From Cyanobium sp. AMD-g (GTDB lineage Bacteria > Cyanobacteriota > Cyanobacteriia > PCC-6307 > Cyanobiaceae), in the NCBI RefSeq assembly GCF_024346395.1, contig NZ_JAGQCW010000010.1:1-58098 (forward strand): DNA of 58,098 nt, written 5' to 3'. The notes under the pieces were generated by a model. It did no database searches. It was not told where the DNA came from and worked only from the letters and a program-made list of their open reading frames with translations. This document shows, in pieces, positions 24,469 through 32,891 of this stretch. Both the position numbers and the translations under genes were made by a program. The stretch's first letter is position 1; every line of letters starts with the position of its first letter.

Positions 24469-26759
24469 TCGATCGGGGAGCCTCCCTCCCCATCCGCTTC
24501 AGCCCCGGCGTTGCCGGGGCTTTTTTTTGGCCCCGGGTTTCTGTGGGCCAGCAGCAGGGTGTGCCCGAGGGGCTGGGGCAGGGACACCCCCCGTCGCTCC
24601 CGGAACAGGGCCTCGAGGCGGTTACGGCCAGCGGCCGGAAGGGCCGAAGCCAGATGCTTCCGGTAGCTGGCCTCTTTGCCGAACCAGCGCTCCAGCAGGG
24701 CGTCACTGAGGGGAAGGTCGAGGGCCTCTTCCCAGAAGTGTCGTTGCACGCTCCAACCGAGGGCTTCCAGGCCCTCCTGCACCCGATCGGCCAACGCGGC
24801 GTCGGCCGCCAGCCACTCCTGTTCCCGCGAGGCCGCGGCCTCCAACATGGCCGGAGCGGTACCCGTGGTGTTGCTGCCCAGGTGGGCGCGCAGGCTGCCC
24901 GCCGGTCCCAGCAGGGGATGGGTGAACAGCAGGCGGGCCCGGGCTCCCGGGGTCGCCAGGGTCGTGAGCTGCTCCAGCCAGGCCAGCTGCTGCGCCGCTG
25001 AACAGCCCCGCCAGGGCTGGCGCGCCGCGATCCACTCGAAGCGTCCTTCCCCCTGGGGCGTGGCGGCCAGCTGCGCCTGAAGCTGGTCGGGGGCGTCGGG
25101 TGCCACCACCAGCAGGCGCGGGCGCCGCAGCTGATCCAGCAGCTGCAGCTGGGCCTGCAGGCGATCGACCACCGCCGCGCTCGGCGTGGTGAGCACCACC
25201 TCCCCCTCACTGGCCGCCTCCAGCGGATCGAGGGCCCAGAGCAGGGACTGGGCCTCCAGCACCAGCACCCGGTCGAGGCGCCCGATGGCGGCGTTCTGCC
25301 AGAAGCGCTGGCGCAGGCGATCGAGCCGTTCCCCCTCCGCCCCGGCCTGGCGCTGCAGCCAGCGGTTGAGCAGGGGGTCGTCCGGGCTGCTGCTGAGCAG
25401 GTCGCCGCGATCATCGGCGGCCGTTTCGGCCGCGGCGGCCAGCTGGCCGGCCCGGCGCTGCTGCAGCCGTTTCCGCAAGCCCCCTTCCCAGCCCAGGGCC
25501 CCCGGCTGCCAGAACACTTCCCCCTGCAGGGCCTGGGGCAGATACTGCTGGGCCACCCAATGGTCGGCGTAGGCGTGGGGGTAGCGGTAGCCCACCCCAT
25601 CGCCGAAGGCCTGGCCGTCCCGGTTGGCGTCGCGCAGATGGGCGGGCACCTGCTGGCGCCGGGCTTCGCGCACCGCCTTGACCGCGTCGAAGAAGCCCAG
25701 GCTGCTGTTGCTCTTCTCGGTGCCGGCCAGGTAGAGGGTGGCGTGGGCCAGGGGGTAGAGCCCCTCCGGCAGCCCCACCCGGTCGAAGGCCGCGGCGCAG
25801 GCCTCCACCACCACCATCGCCTGGGGATCGGCCAGGCCGATGTCCTCACCGGCGGAGATCAGCAGGCGCCGCAGGATGAAGCGCGGGTTCTCGCCGGCCT
25901 CCACCATCCGCGCCAGCCAGAACAGGGCCGCATCGGGATCCGAGCCCCGGATCGACTTGATGAAGGCGCTGATGGTGTCGAAATGGGCGTCCCCCTGCTT
26001 GTCGTAGAGCACCGCCCGCTGCTGGATCGATTCCTCGGCGATGGCCAGGTCGATGCGGATCACGCCGTCGGCATCGGCTTCGGTGGTCTCCACCGCCAGC
26101 TCGAGGGCGTTGAGCAGGCTGCGGGCATCGCCTCCCGCCACGTCCAGCAGGTGGGCGCCCGCCTCCTCGGCGAGTTCGACGCGGCGCTGGCCGTAGCCGT
26201 GCTCGGGATCGGCCAAAGCCCGCTCCAGCAGCAGGCGCAGGTCGGCCGGCTCCAGGGGCTGGAGGCGGAACAGGCGGGAGCGGCTGACCAGGGCCTTGTT
26301 GACTTCGAAGTAGGGGTTTTCGGTGGTGGCGCCGATCAGGGTGACGGTGCCGTTCTCCACCCAGGGCAGCAGGGCGTCCTGCTGGGCGCTGTTGAAGCGA
26401 TGCACCTCATCGATGAACAGGATCGTGCGCAGGCCGTGGTGCTCCAGCCGCTGCCTGGCGGCGTCCACCTCGGCGCGCAGGTCCTTCACGCCCGCCAGCA
26501 CAGCGTTGAGGCTGCTGAAGTGGGCCCGGGTGCTGCCGGCGATGATCCGCGCCAGGGTGGTCTTGCCGGTGCCGGGGGGGCCGTGCAGGATCAGGTTGCC
26601 GACCCGGTCGGCGGCGATGGCGCGGCGCAGCAGCCGCCCCGGGCCCAGGATCGCCGCCTGGCCCACGAAGTCGTCGAGGCGGCGCGGCCGCAGCCGATCG
26701 GCCAGCGGGGCGATCCTGCGCCTGGCCTGCTCGCCCTGATGCCAGAACAGATCACTCAC
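24444..26759 (-). CDS. rarA: RarA (MgsA) AAA ATPase fused to an additional C-terminal domain
   Basis: 771 residues. Residues 1 to about 430 are RarA, a replication-fork-associated clamp-loader-like AAA+ ATPase: DDFVGQ, Walker A GPPGTGKTTLA at 60-70, Walker B FIDEVHRFN, sensor 1 GATTEN, then the RarA C-terminal helices LARMVEAGENPRFILRRLLI and EGLYPLAHATLYLA. Residues from about 440 form a second domain that is standard in cyanobacterial RarA fusion proteins and whose role is unknown; it has the look of a methyltransferase-like fold but no clear SAM motif. GTG 26759 (VSDLFWHQGEQARRR) is the start. The last residues run through the neighbour's terminator on the other strand. Confidence 0.88.
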   Translation of the reverse strand: MSDLFWHQGEQARRRIAPLADRLRPRRLDDFVGQAAILGPGRLLRRAIAADRVGNLILHGPPGTGKTTLARIIAGSTRAHFSSLNAVLAGVKDLRAEVDAARQRLEHHGLRTILFIDEVHRFNSAQQDALLPWVENGTVTLIGATTENPYFEVNKALVSRSRLFRLQPLEPADLRLLLERALADPEHGYGQRRVELAEEAGAHLLDVAGGDARSLLNALELAVETTEADADGVIRIDLAIAEESIQQRAVLYDKQGDAHFDTISAFIKSIRGSDPDAALFWLARMVEAGENPRFILRRLLISAGEDIGLADPQAMVVVEACAAAFDRVGLPEGLYPLAHATLYLAGTEKSNSSLGFFDAVKAVREARRQQVPAHLRDANRDGQAFGDGVGYRYPHAYADHWVAQQYLPQALQGEVFWQPGALGWEGGLRKRLQQRRAGQLAAAAETAADDRGDLLSSSPDDPLLNRWLQRQAGAEGERLDRLRQRFWQNAAIGRLDRVLVLEAQSLLWALDPLEAASEGEVVLTTPSAAVVDRLQAQLQLLDQLRRPRLLVVAPDAPDQLQAQLAATPQGEGRFEWIAARQPWRGCSAAQQLAWLEQLTTLATPGARARLLFTHPLLGPAGSLRAHLGSNTTGTAPAMLEAAASREQEWLAADAALADRVQEGLEALGWSVQRHFWEEALDLPLSDALLERWFGKEASYRKHLASALPAAGRNRLEALFRERRGVSLPQPLGHTLLLAHRNPGPKKSPGNAGAEADGEGGSPIDHQRPRTG
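24501..24528 (+). terminator. rho-independent terminator
   Basis: GCCCCGGC-GTT-GCCGGGGC forms a perfect 8-bp stem with a 3-base loop, followed by eight T residues, 33 bases after the stop of the secreted DUF1400-like gene. It is embedded in the 3' end of the convergent rarA gene, where it encodes PGNAGA. Confidence 0.93.
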
Positions 26760-26831
26760 CGCCCCATCATCTCGCCGGGAGCGCCTCTGGAGCGGTACGG
26801 TCTGGCGGAAGCCTTGTCCGTCGCTGAACCC

Positions 26832-27959
26832 GTGATCGGCCATCCGAGCAGGCCGCCTCGTCCCGGGGCACCCACGGGGCGCCTGCGACGCTCCACCGCC
26901 GCCCTGCTGGGCGCCGCCCTTCTGGGGGCCTGCCAGGCGGAGGCTCCCGCCGGTCGGCCCCCGCTCTCCGTGCGTGCCGAGCCGGCCACCCTGGCGCCCT
27001 TCACCGACAACGTCGACACCGTCAGCACCTTGGAGGCGATCGAGGAGGTGCGCCTGGCGGCCCAGGCCGGCGGGCGCATCGAGCGGCTGCTGGTGGGTCA
27101 GGGCGACAAGGTGGCCAGCGGTCAGCTGCTGCTCGTGCTCGACCAGGCCCAGGTGCGAGCCGATGTGGCCCGGCTGCGCTCCGAGATGGAGACCAAGAAA
27201 TTCACCTACCAGCGCTTCGATTATCTGCAGAAACAGGGAGCCGCCAGCGCCCTTCAGGTGGATGAGCTCCGTCAGAGCTACATCTCCGCCCGTGAGCAAC
27301 TTGTCGCCAGGCAAGCCGATCTGGCCTTCCGTGATCTGAAGGCACCGATCTCCGGCATCGTCGGTGATGTGCAGGTGAAGCTGGGTGATGTGATCTCGGC
27401 TGGCGATCCCTTCACCACGATCATCCGCAACGACCGACTGATGGCCCGGGTGGATGTGCCGGCGGTGTTCTCCAACCGCCTGCGGGTGGGACAGGCGGTG
27501 ATCCTGATGGATCCCGCCACCAACAAACCCATGGCCCAGAGCGTGGTCGGCTCCCTCGATCCGGGCGTCGTGGCCGGCACCCAGTCCCTGCTGGCCAAGG
27601 CGGAGTTTGCCAATCCGGGCGGGGTGCTGCGCACCGGGTTGCGCACCCGCACCCGGCTGGTGCTCGACAGCCGCCAGGAACTGTCAGTGCCCTTCGCGGC
27701 CGTCACCCAGATCTCCGGCCAGAGCTTCGTCTACGAGGTGGGCAGCCTGGCCGACCTGGAGCGGCGTCCCGGCCGGACCGATCTGGCCCTGGCGCGCAAG
27801 CTCCCCGCCGGCACCAGCTTCGCGCTGCAGACCCCCGTGCAGCTGGGGCCGTTGCAGAACAACCGCTATCCGGTGCTCAAGGGACTCCAGGCCGGGGCCC
27901 GTGTGATCACCACCAACCTGATCAATCTCCGCAACGGCGCGCCCGTCAAGGTCAATTGA
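26832..27959 (+). CDS. RND efflux periplasmic adaptor, lipoprotein
   Basis: A 375-residue membrane-fusion protein of the AcrA/MexA type. The start at GTG 26832 yields a basic N-terminus, a hydrophobic stretch and the lipobox ALLGACQ, so the protein is likely anchored to the inner membrane by a lipid. The barrel-sandwich halves are GRIERLLVGQGDKVASGQLLLVLD and DLKAPISGIVGDVQVKLGDVISAGD, around a short coiled-coil. Beta-barrel and membrane-proximal domains follow to LQAGARVITTNLINLRNG. TTG 26814 is an alternative. It lies 10 bases before its pump. The coiled coil is short, and no TolC-like gene is in the window. Confidence 0.88.
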   Translation: MIGHPSRPPRPGAPTGRLRRSTAALLGAALLGACQAEAPAGRPPLSVRAEPATLAPFTDNVDTVSTLEAIEEVRLAAQAGGRIERLLVGQGDKVASGQLLLVLDQAQVRADVARLRSEMETKKFTYQRFDYLQKQGAASALQVDELRQSYISAREQLVARQADLAFRDLKAPISGIVGDVQVKLGDVISAGDPFTTIIRNDRLMARVDVPAVFSNRLRVGQAVILMDPATNKPMAQSVVGSLDPGVVAGTQSLLAKAEFANPGGVLRTGLRTRTRLVLDSRQELSVPFAAVTQISGQSFVYEVGSLADLERRPGRTDLALARKLPAGTSFALQTPVQLGPLQNNRYPVLKGLQAGARVITTNLINLRNGAPVKVN

Positions 27960-27969
27960 GCGCTGCCTG

Positions 27970-30900
27970 ATGTCTCCTTCGAACACGTTCATCCTCAGGC
28001 CGGTGCTCACCACGGTGTGCAGCCTGTTGATCGTGATCGCCGGCCTGATCGCGATTCCGCTGCTGCCGATCGAGAGCCTGCCGGACATCGCCCCACCCAC
28101 GGTGCGGGTCACCTCCCGCTACGTGGGGGCTGACGCGGTCAGCGTCGAGCAGGGCGTTACCAGCGTGCTCGAGCAGCAGATCAACGGGGTGCAGAACATG
28201 GAGTTCATCACCTCCACCAGCGCGGCCGACGGCTCCAGCTCCATCTCCGTCACCTTCGCCAGCGGCAGCGACGGCGACATCAACCAGGTGAACGTTCAGA
28301 ACAGGGTGTCCCTGGCCCAACCGAGCCTGCCGGAGGAGGTGCGGCAATCCGGCATCACGGTCAACAAGGCCTCGAACTCGATTCTGCTCGTCTACAACTT
28401 CACCAGCGAAGATCCGAAAAATCAATACAGCCTGGAGACGATCAGCGGCCTGCTGGATCAGAACCTCACCGATGCCGTACGGCGGGTGCCCGGTGTCGGC
28501 GAGCTCACCTACTTCGGCAACCGCCAGCTGGCCTTCCGCCTCTGGCTGGATCCGGACCGTCTGGCCGCCAACAAGCTCTCCGCCGCCGACGTGGTCGCGG
28601 CCCTGCGCAGCCAGAACCGGCTGGTGCCCGTGGGCCGCATCGGCGGTGCGCCCTCCCCCGAGGGCCAGCAGTTCACCCTCACCGTGCAGCTCCAGGGGCG
28701 GCTGCGCACCACCGAGGAGTTCGGCTCGATGATCCTGCGCTCCACCTCAGAGGGCGGCCTGGTGCGCCTGCGCGATGTGGGCCGGGTGACGCTGGGGGGT
28801 GAATCCTTCGACATCGAGGCCACCGACCTGCGCGGTGTTCCCTCGGTGGGCATGGCGATCTATCAGCTCACCGGCAGCAACGCCCTTGATGTCTCCAATG
28901 GTGTGGAGGAGGTGGTCAAGGAGTTCGCCACCACCATGCCGGTGGGCATGACGATTCAGAAGATCTACGACAACACCGAATTCGTCGAGGCCTCGATCGA
29001 CGGCGTCACCACCGCTCTGCGGGAGGCGGTGGTGCTGGTGGTGCTGATCCTGTTCCTGTTTCTGCAGAACTGGAAAGCCACCCTGGTGCCGGCCATCGCC
29101 ATCCCGGTGGCCCTGGTGGGCACGTTCCTGTTCGTGCAGGCCTTCGGCTTCACCCTCAACCAGCTCACCCTGTTCGGCCTGGTGCTGGCGACGGGGCTGG
29201 TGGTGGATGACGCCATCACCGTGATTGAAGACACCTCGACAAAGAAGGCCTCCGGCCTCAGCGCCCTGGAGAGTGCCAAGGCCACGATGGACGAGTTGTT
29301 CGGCGCGGTGATCGCCACCTCCCTGGTGTTGTTCGCGGTGTTCGTGCCGGTGCTGTTCTTTCCCGGGGCCACCGGGACGATCTACAAGCAGTTCGCCGCC
29401 ACGATCATCTTCTCGATCCTGATCTCCACGTTCAACGCCCTCACCTTTTCGCCGATGCTCTCGGCCCTGCTGATGGCCCGGGAGAGTGACCCGCCCAGCC
29501 GCCGCACCTATGCCATCTCCGGGGTGTTCATCGGCTTCGTCTACGGCCTGCTCGCCAGCGGTGGCGGCACCCTGGTGGCCCTGGGGGTTCTGGCCCTGGC
29601 GGCGGGAATCGGCTTCGGCCTGCACCTGCTGACAGGCCTGCCGCTGCGCATGCCCTTCGCGATCGGTGGTGCTGTCTCGGCGCTGTTGCTGGCCGGGGTC
29701 AACAGTCCCCTGGAGGTGCTGATCTACACCGTCATCGGTGGGTTGCTGGGTTGGGGAGCCCTGTTCATTTTCCGCCGTTTCAACGTCATCTACGCCGGGG
29801 TGGAGCGGCGCTACCAGGCTGGTCTGGGCTGGGTGCTGGGCAGGCGCCGGCTGATCATGGCCCTGCTGGCCGGCGGCATCGTGCTCACCGGTTTTGCCTT
29901 CACCTCGATCCCCACCGGCTTCGTTCCCGTGGAGGACCAGGGCTACGCCATCGGCATCGTCCAGGCCCCCGACGGCGCTTCTCTGGAGAACACCCGCCGC
30001 ATCAATCAGCGGGTGGCGGAAATCCTGCGCAGCGAGAAGGACATCACCACGGCGGCGGTGTTCAGCGGCGCCAGTCTCGATGGCAATGCTCCCAACCGGG
30101 GCCTGTTCTTCTTCGGCACCCGAAACTGGGATGAGCGCACCTCCGATGAGCAGTCGGTGGCGGCGATCACCCAGCGGCTGAACCGCAAGCTCTCGGTGAT
30201 CCAGGAAGCACGGATCATCGTGATCGAACCCCCCGCCATCCCCGGCTACGGCACCGGCGCGGGCTTCGAGATGCAGATGCTCAACCGCAGCGGTGGTGCG
30301 CTCTCCCCGGCGGATTTCTTCGCCGCGGCCACCCAGCTGGTGGGCAAGGCCAACCAGAGCGGCCTGTTCGACCGGGTGTTCACCCAGTTCTCCCCCGAAG
30401 CCCCCCAGCTGCAGATCCTCGTCGACCGGGACCGCATGGCGGCCCTCGGGGTCGACTACGGCACGGCGATGCAGACCTTCAGCTTCAACATCGGCTCCTT
30501 CTATGTCAACGACACCTTCGATGCCGGCAGGGTTCGCCGCATCTTTGTCCAGGCCGATGAGCGCTATCGCGCCAATCCGGAGCAACTGCAGTCTCTGTAC
30601 GTGCCCAACGCCAGCGGTGAGCAGATCCCCCTGTCAGAGTTCATCACGATCGAGTCCACCACGGGGCCGTCGGTGATTCCCCGCTTCAACCTGTTCCGTT
30701 CCATCAAGGTGGAGGGGTCCGCCCTGCCGGGCCGCAGCTCCGGGCAGGCGATCAAGGACATCCAGGACCTCTTCAACAACCTCTCCACCACCGGCGTCGG
30801 TTACGACTGGACCGGCATCTCCCGGGAGGAGGTGGCGGCAGGGGCCCTGGCGATCGTGATCTTCGCCCTCGGCATCCTCACCGTGTATCTGGTGCTCTCG

Positions 30901-31380
30901 GCCCAGTACGAGAGCTACAGCGATCCCTTGATCATCCTGATGACCGTGCCGACGGCCATGCTCGGGGCCCTGGCCTTCCTGGCCCTGCGGGGTGAGGTGC
31001 TCAACATTTATGCCCAGGTGGGTCTGGTGATGCTGATCGGTCTGGCGGCCAAGAACGGCATCCTGATCGTCGATCTCGCCAACCAGCGCATGCAGGAGGG
31101 TGAATCCGCCCTGGAGGCGGCCCGGGCCTCGGCCCAGTCCCGCTTCCGGCCGATCCTGATGACGGCCATCTCCTCCCTGTTCGGCTTCCTGCCCCTGGTG
31201 TTTGCCAGCGGTGCCGGCGCCCGCAGCCAGGCTTCCCTGGGTACGGTGGTCTTCGGGGGCCTGGCCGTGGCCACGGTGCTGTCCCTGTTCGTGGTGCCGG
31301 TGTTCTATGTCGTCATGAAGCAGCTCACCGCCGGACCAGAGCCCGCTGAGGCCGAGACCTCTCCCGGCATGGGGGTCTGA
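27970..31380 (+). CDS. RND efflux pump (HAE1 family) with inserted hydrophobic segments
   Basis: 1136 residues, about 90 more than E. coli AcrB. The N-terminal helix FILRPVLTTVCSLLIVIAG and the two periplasmic porter domains are normal. The TM4 proton relay is D413/D414 in GLVVDDAITVIED, and the TM10 lysine is K1028 in LAAKNGILIVD. Between TM6 and TM7, where AcrB has a short amphipathic linker, residues ~505-600 contain about four hydrophobic segments (including GVFIGFVYGLLASGG, LVALGVLALAAGIGFGL, AIGGAVSALLLAGV and VLIYTVIGGLLGWGALFIF). It should export drugs or other amphiphiles by proton antiport together with the adaptor encoded 10 bases upstream. Confidence 0.95.
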   Translation: MSPSNTFILRPVLTTVCSLLIVIAGLIAIPLLPIESLPDIAPPTVRVTSRYVGADAVSVEQGVTSVLEQQINGVQNMEFITSTSAADGSSSISVTFASGSDGDINQVNVQNRVSLAQPSLPEEVRQSGITVNKASNSILLVYNFTSEDPKNQYSLETISGLLDQNLTDAVRRVPGVGELTYFGNRQLAFRLWLDPDRLAANKLSAADVVAALRSQNRLVPVGRIGGAPSPEGQQFTLTVQLQGRLRTTEEFGSMILRSTSEGGLVRLRDVGRVTLGGESFDIEATDLRGVPSVGMAIYQLTGSNALDVSNGVEEVVKEFATTMPVGMTIQKIYDNTEFVEASIDGVTTALREAVVLVVLILFLFLQNWKATLVPAIAIPVALVGTFLFVQAFGFTLNQLTLFGLVLATGLVVDDAITVIEDTSTKKASGLSALESAKATMDELFGAVIATSLVLFAVFVPVLFFPGATGTIYKQFAATIIFSILISTFNALTFSPMLSALLMARESDPPSRRTYAISGVFIGFVYGLLASGGGTLVALGVLALAAGIGFGLHLLTGLPLRMPFAIGGAVSALLLAGVNSPLEVLIYTVIGGLLGWGALFIFRRFNVIYAGVERRYQAGLGWVLGRRRLIMALLAGGIVLTGFAFTSIPTGFVPVEDQGYAIGIVQAPDGASLENTRRINQRVAEILRSEKDITTAAVFSGASLDGNAPNRGLFFFGTRNWDERTSDEQSVAAITQRLNRKLSVIQEARIIVIEPPAIPGYGTGAGFEMQMLNRSGGALSPADFFAAATQLVGKANQSGLFDRVFTQFSPEAPQLQILVDRDRMAALGVDYGTAMQTFSFNIGSFYVNDTFDAGRVRRIFVQADERYRANPEQLQSLYVPNASGEQIPLSEFITIESTTGPSVIPRFNLFRSIKVEGSALPGRSSGQAIKDIQDLFNNLSTTGVGYDWTGISREEVAAGALAIVIFALGILTVYLVLSAQYESYSDPLIILMTVPTAMLGALAFLALRGEVLNIYAQVGLVMLIGLAAKNGILIVDLANQRMQEGESALEAARASAQSRFRPILMTAISSLFGFLPLVFASGAGARSQASLGTVVFGGLAVATVLSLFVVPVFYVVMKQLTAGPEPAEAETSPGMGV

Positions 31381-31664
31381 TGCCGGCCCCCTGCCCACCG
31401 CTGAGCGGCCGCCGGGTGCTCTGCGCCGGCATGATCACGGGTGTGGTGGGCCTGGCCATCGCCCAGTTCCTGCGCTCCATCGTCGACCACACCCCCCTGC
31501 GGGTCACCCCCCAGGCGCTGTTCTGGAGCACGGTGGTGCTCGGCGGCTTCGGGGTTGTCGCCGGCATGGCGGTGGAGGCGGTGCGCCAGCTGCAGGATTC
31601 CAACCCGGAGCCGGACTACCACCGCCACCATGGCCGCGGCGGCGGATCAGGCCCGCGCCGCTGA
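31380..31664 (+). CDS. small membrane protein after first RND pump, hypothetical
   Basis: A 94-residue protein; its ATG shares a base with the pump's stop (TGATG), so it is coupled to it. Two hydrophobic segments (VLCAGMITGVVGLAIAQFL and FWSTVVLGGFGVVAGMAVEAV) bracket a short polar turn, and the C-terminus is His/Gly-rich (HRHHGRGGG). It may be an accessory of the pump, as small membrane proteins sometimes are (AcrZ-like position but unrelated sequence). I cannot name the family. Confidence 0.6.
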   Translation: MPAPCPPLSGRRVLCAGMITGVVGLAIAQFLRSIVDHTPLRVTPQALFWSTVVLGGFGVVAGMAVEAVRQLQDSNPEPDYHRHHGRGGGSGPRR

Positions 31665-31739
31665 GGGGCCGCATGGCGCTCCGGACCAGTGGGGCGGATC
31701 GGCCTTATCCGGTACCTTGCGGAGGTATGAACCGGTCCG

Positions 31740-32885
31740 GTGCGCTGGCAGGCCTTCCCCCCTCTCCTTCCTCTGGCGCTGCTGCTGGCAGCCTGCGGCG
31801 CCCCTAAGCCCGAAGCCAGACAGCCCTTGGTGGTGCAGACGGTGACGGTGGGGGAGTTCCGCTTCGCCCCGGGCATCGAGACGATCAGCGTCATTGAGTC
31901 CACGTCCAACGTGGTGATGCGGCCCCAGTCCGATGGCCGGGTGGTTCGCATCCTGGCCAGGGAGGGCCAGCGGGTGAAGGCGGGCCAGCCGATTCTCGTG
32001 CTCGACAACGTGCAGGAAACGGCCACGCTCGATTCTGACCGGGCCGAGGCGATCAAGGATCGCGTCAATGCCGAGCGCTACGTCTTCCTCAACGAGCAGG
32101 GTGCCGTCTCGACCAAGGATCGGGATTTCTACATCACCCAGGCGATCCAGAGCCGCGACCAGGCCCGCTCCAGCGCCGCCACCTTGGGCTACAAGTTCGT
32201 CACCGCCCCCATCGACGGGGAAATCGGCAACCTCGACTCGGTCAAGCTCGGTGATTACGTGCGCCAGGGCCAGGCGATCACGGGAATCGTCAACAACAGC
32301 TCTCTCTGGACCCTGATGGATGTGCCGGCCACCCAGTCCAGCCAGGTGAAGATCGGCCAGCCGGTGCAGGTGGAGAGCCAGGGCAATCCGCCGGTGAAGG
32401 GCGTGGGCCAGGTGGTGTTCGTCTCCCCCTATTTCACCACCTCCAGCCAGGAGGGTTCCTCCAACCAGCCCAACACGGTGCTGGTGAAGGCGGTGTTCCC
32501 GAATCTCACCGGGGTGCTCAAGACAGGCCAGTACGTGCGCAATCGCATCATCACGGGCATCAGCGACCAACTGGCGGTGCCGGTGGAGGCGGTGATGATG
32601 CAGGCCCAGCAACCGTTCGTGTACAAGCTGCTGCCCCTCGCCACAATCCTGCCTCAGATCAAGGCCTCCGATCAGCTGTTGCCCGCCCAGAAAAAGCAGC
32701 TGGAGAAGCTTCCCGGCACAACGCCCGTGGTGGTGCAGACGGCGGTGAAGCTCGGCAAGTTGCAGAACAACGCCTATCCCGTTCTAGCCGGCCTGGCCAA
32801 GGGGGATGAGGTGGTGGTGAGCAACACCGCCTTGCTGCGCTCCGGCATGCCGGTGCGACGGGCGACGGCTCCGGCGGCGAGCTGA
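31740..32885 (+). CDS. second RND efflux periplasmic adaptor, lipoprotein
   Basis: 381 residues. The N-terminus MRWQAFPPLLPLALLLAACG is a lipoprotein signal with lipobox LAAC. The lipoyl-like half GRVVRILAREGQRVKAGQPILVLD, a coiled-coil region with ERYVFLNEQGAVSTKDRDFY, and the second half KFVTAPIDGEIGNLDSVKLGDYVRQG show the AcrA-type fold. The C-terminal part holds a longer insertion ATILPQIKASDQLLPAQKKQ than the first adaptor. The start is GTG 31740, with GGAGGT at 31721-31726, 13 bases upstream, somewhat far. It is probably paired with the pump beginning 6 bases after its stop. Confidence 0.88.
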   Translation: MRWQAFPPLLPLALLLAACGAPKPEARQPLVVQTVTVGEFRFAPGIETISVIESTSNVVMRPQSDGRVVRILAREGQRVKAGQPILVLDNVQETATLDSDRAEAIKDRVNAERYVFLNEQGAVSTKDRDFYITQAIQSRDQARSSAATLGYKFVTAPIDGEIGNLDSVKLGDYVRQGQAITGIVNNSSLWTLMDVPATQSSQVKIGQPVQVESQGNPPVKGVGQVVFVSPYFTTSSQEGSSNQPNTVLVKAVFPNLTGVLKTGQYVRNRIITGISDQLAVPVEAVMMQAQQPFVYKLLPLATILPQIKASDQLLPAQKKQLEKLPGTTPVVVQTAVKLGKLQNNAYPVLAGLAKGDEVVVSNTALLRSGMPVRRATAPAAS

Positions 32886-32891
32886 GCCCAG

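Noticed and set aside
25560..26831. long open frame in phase upstream of the first adaptor
   Set aside because: It is antisense to rarA; the lipoprotein signal and adaptor start at GTG 26832.
28747..30585. 612-codon frame antisense to the first RND pump
   Set aside because: Low-complexity Gln/His/Gly composition and no family features; a GC-driven shadow.
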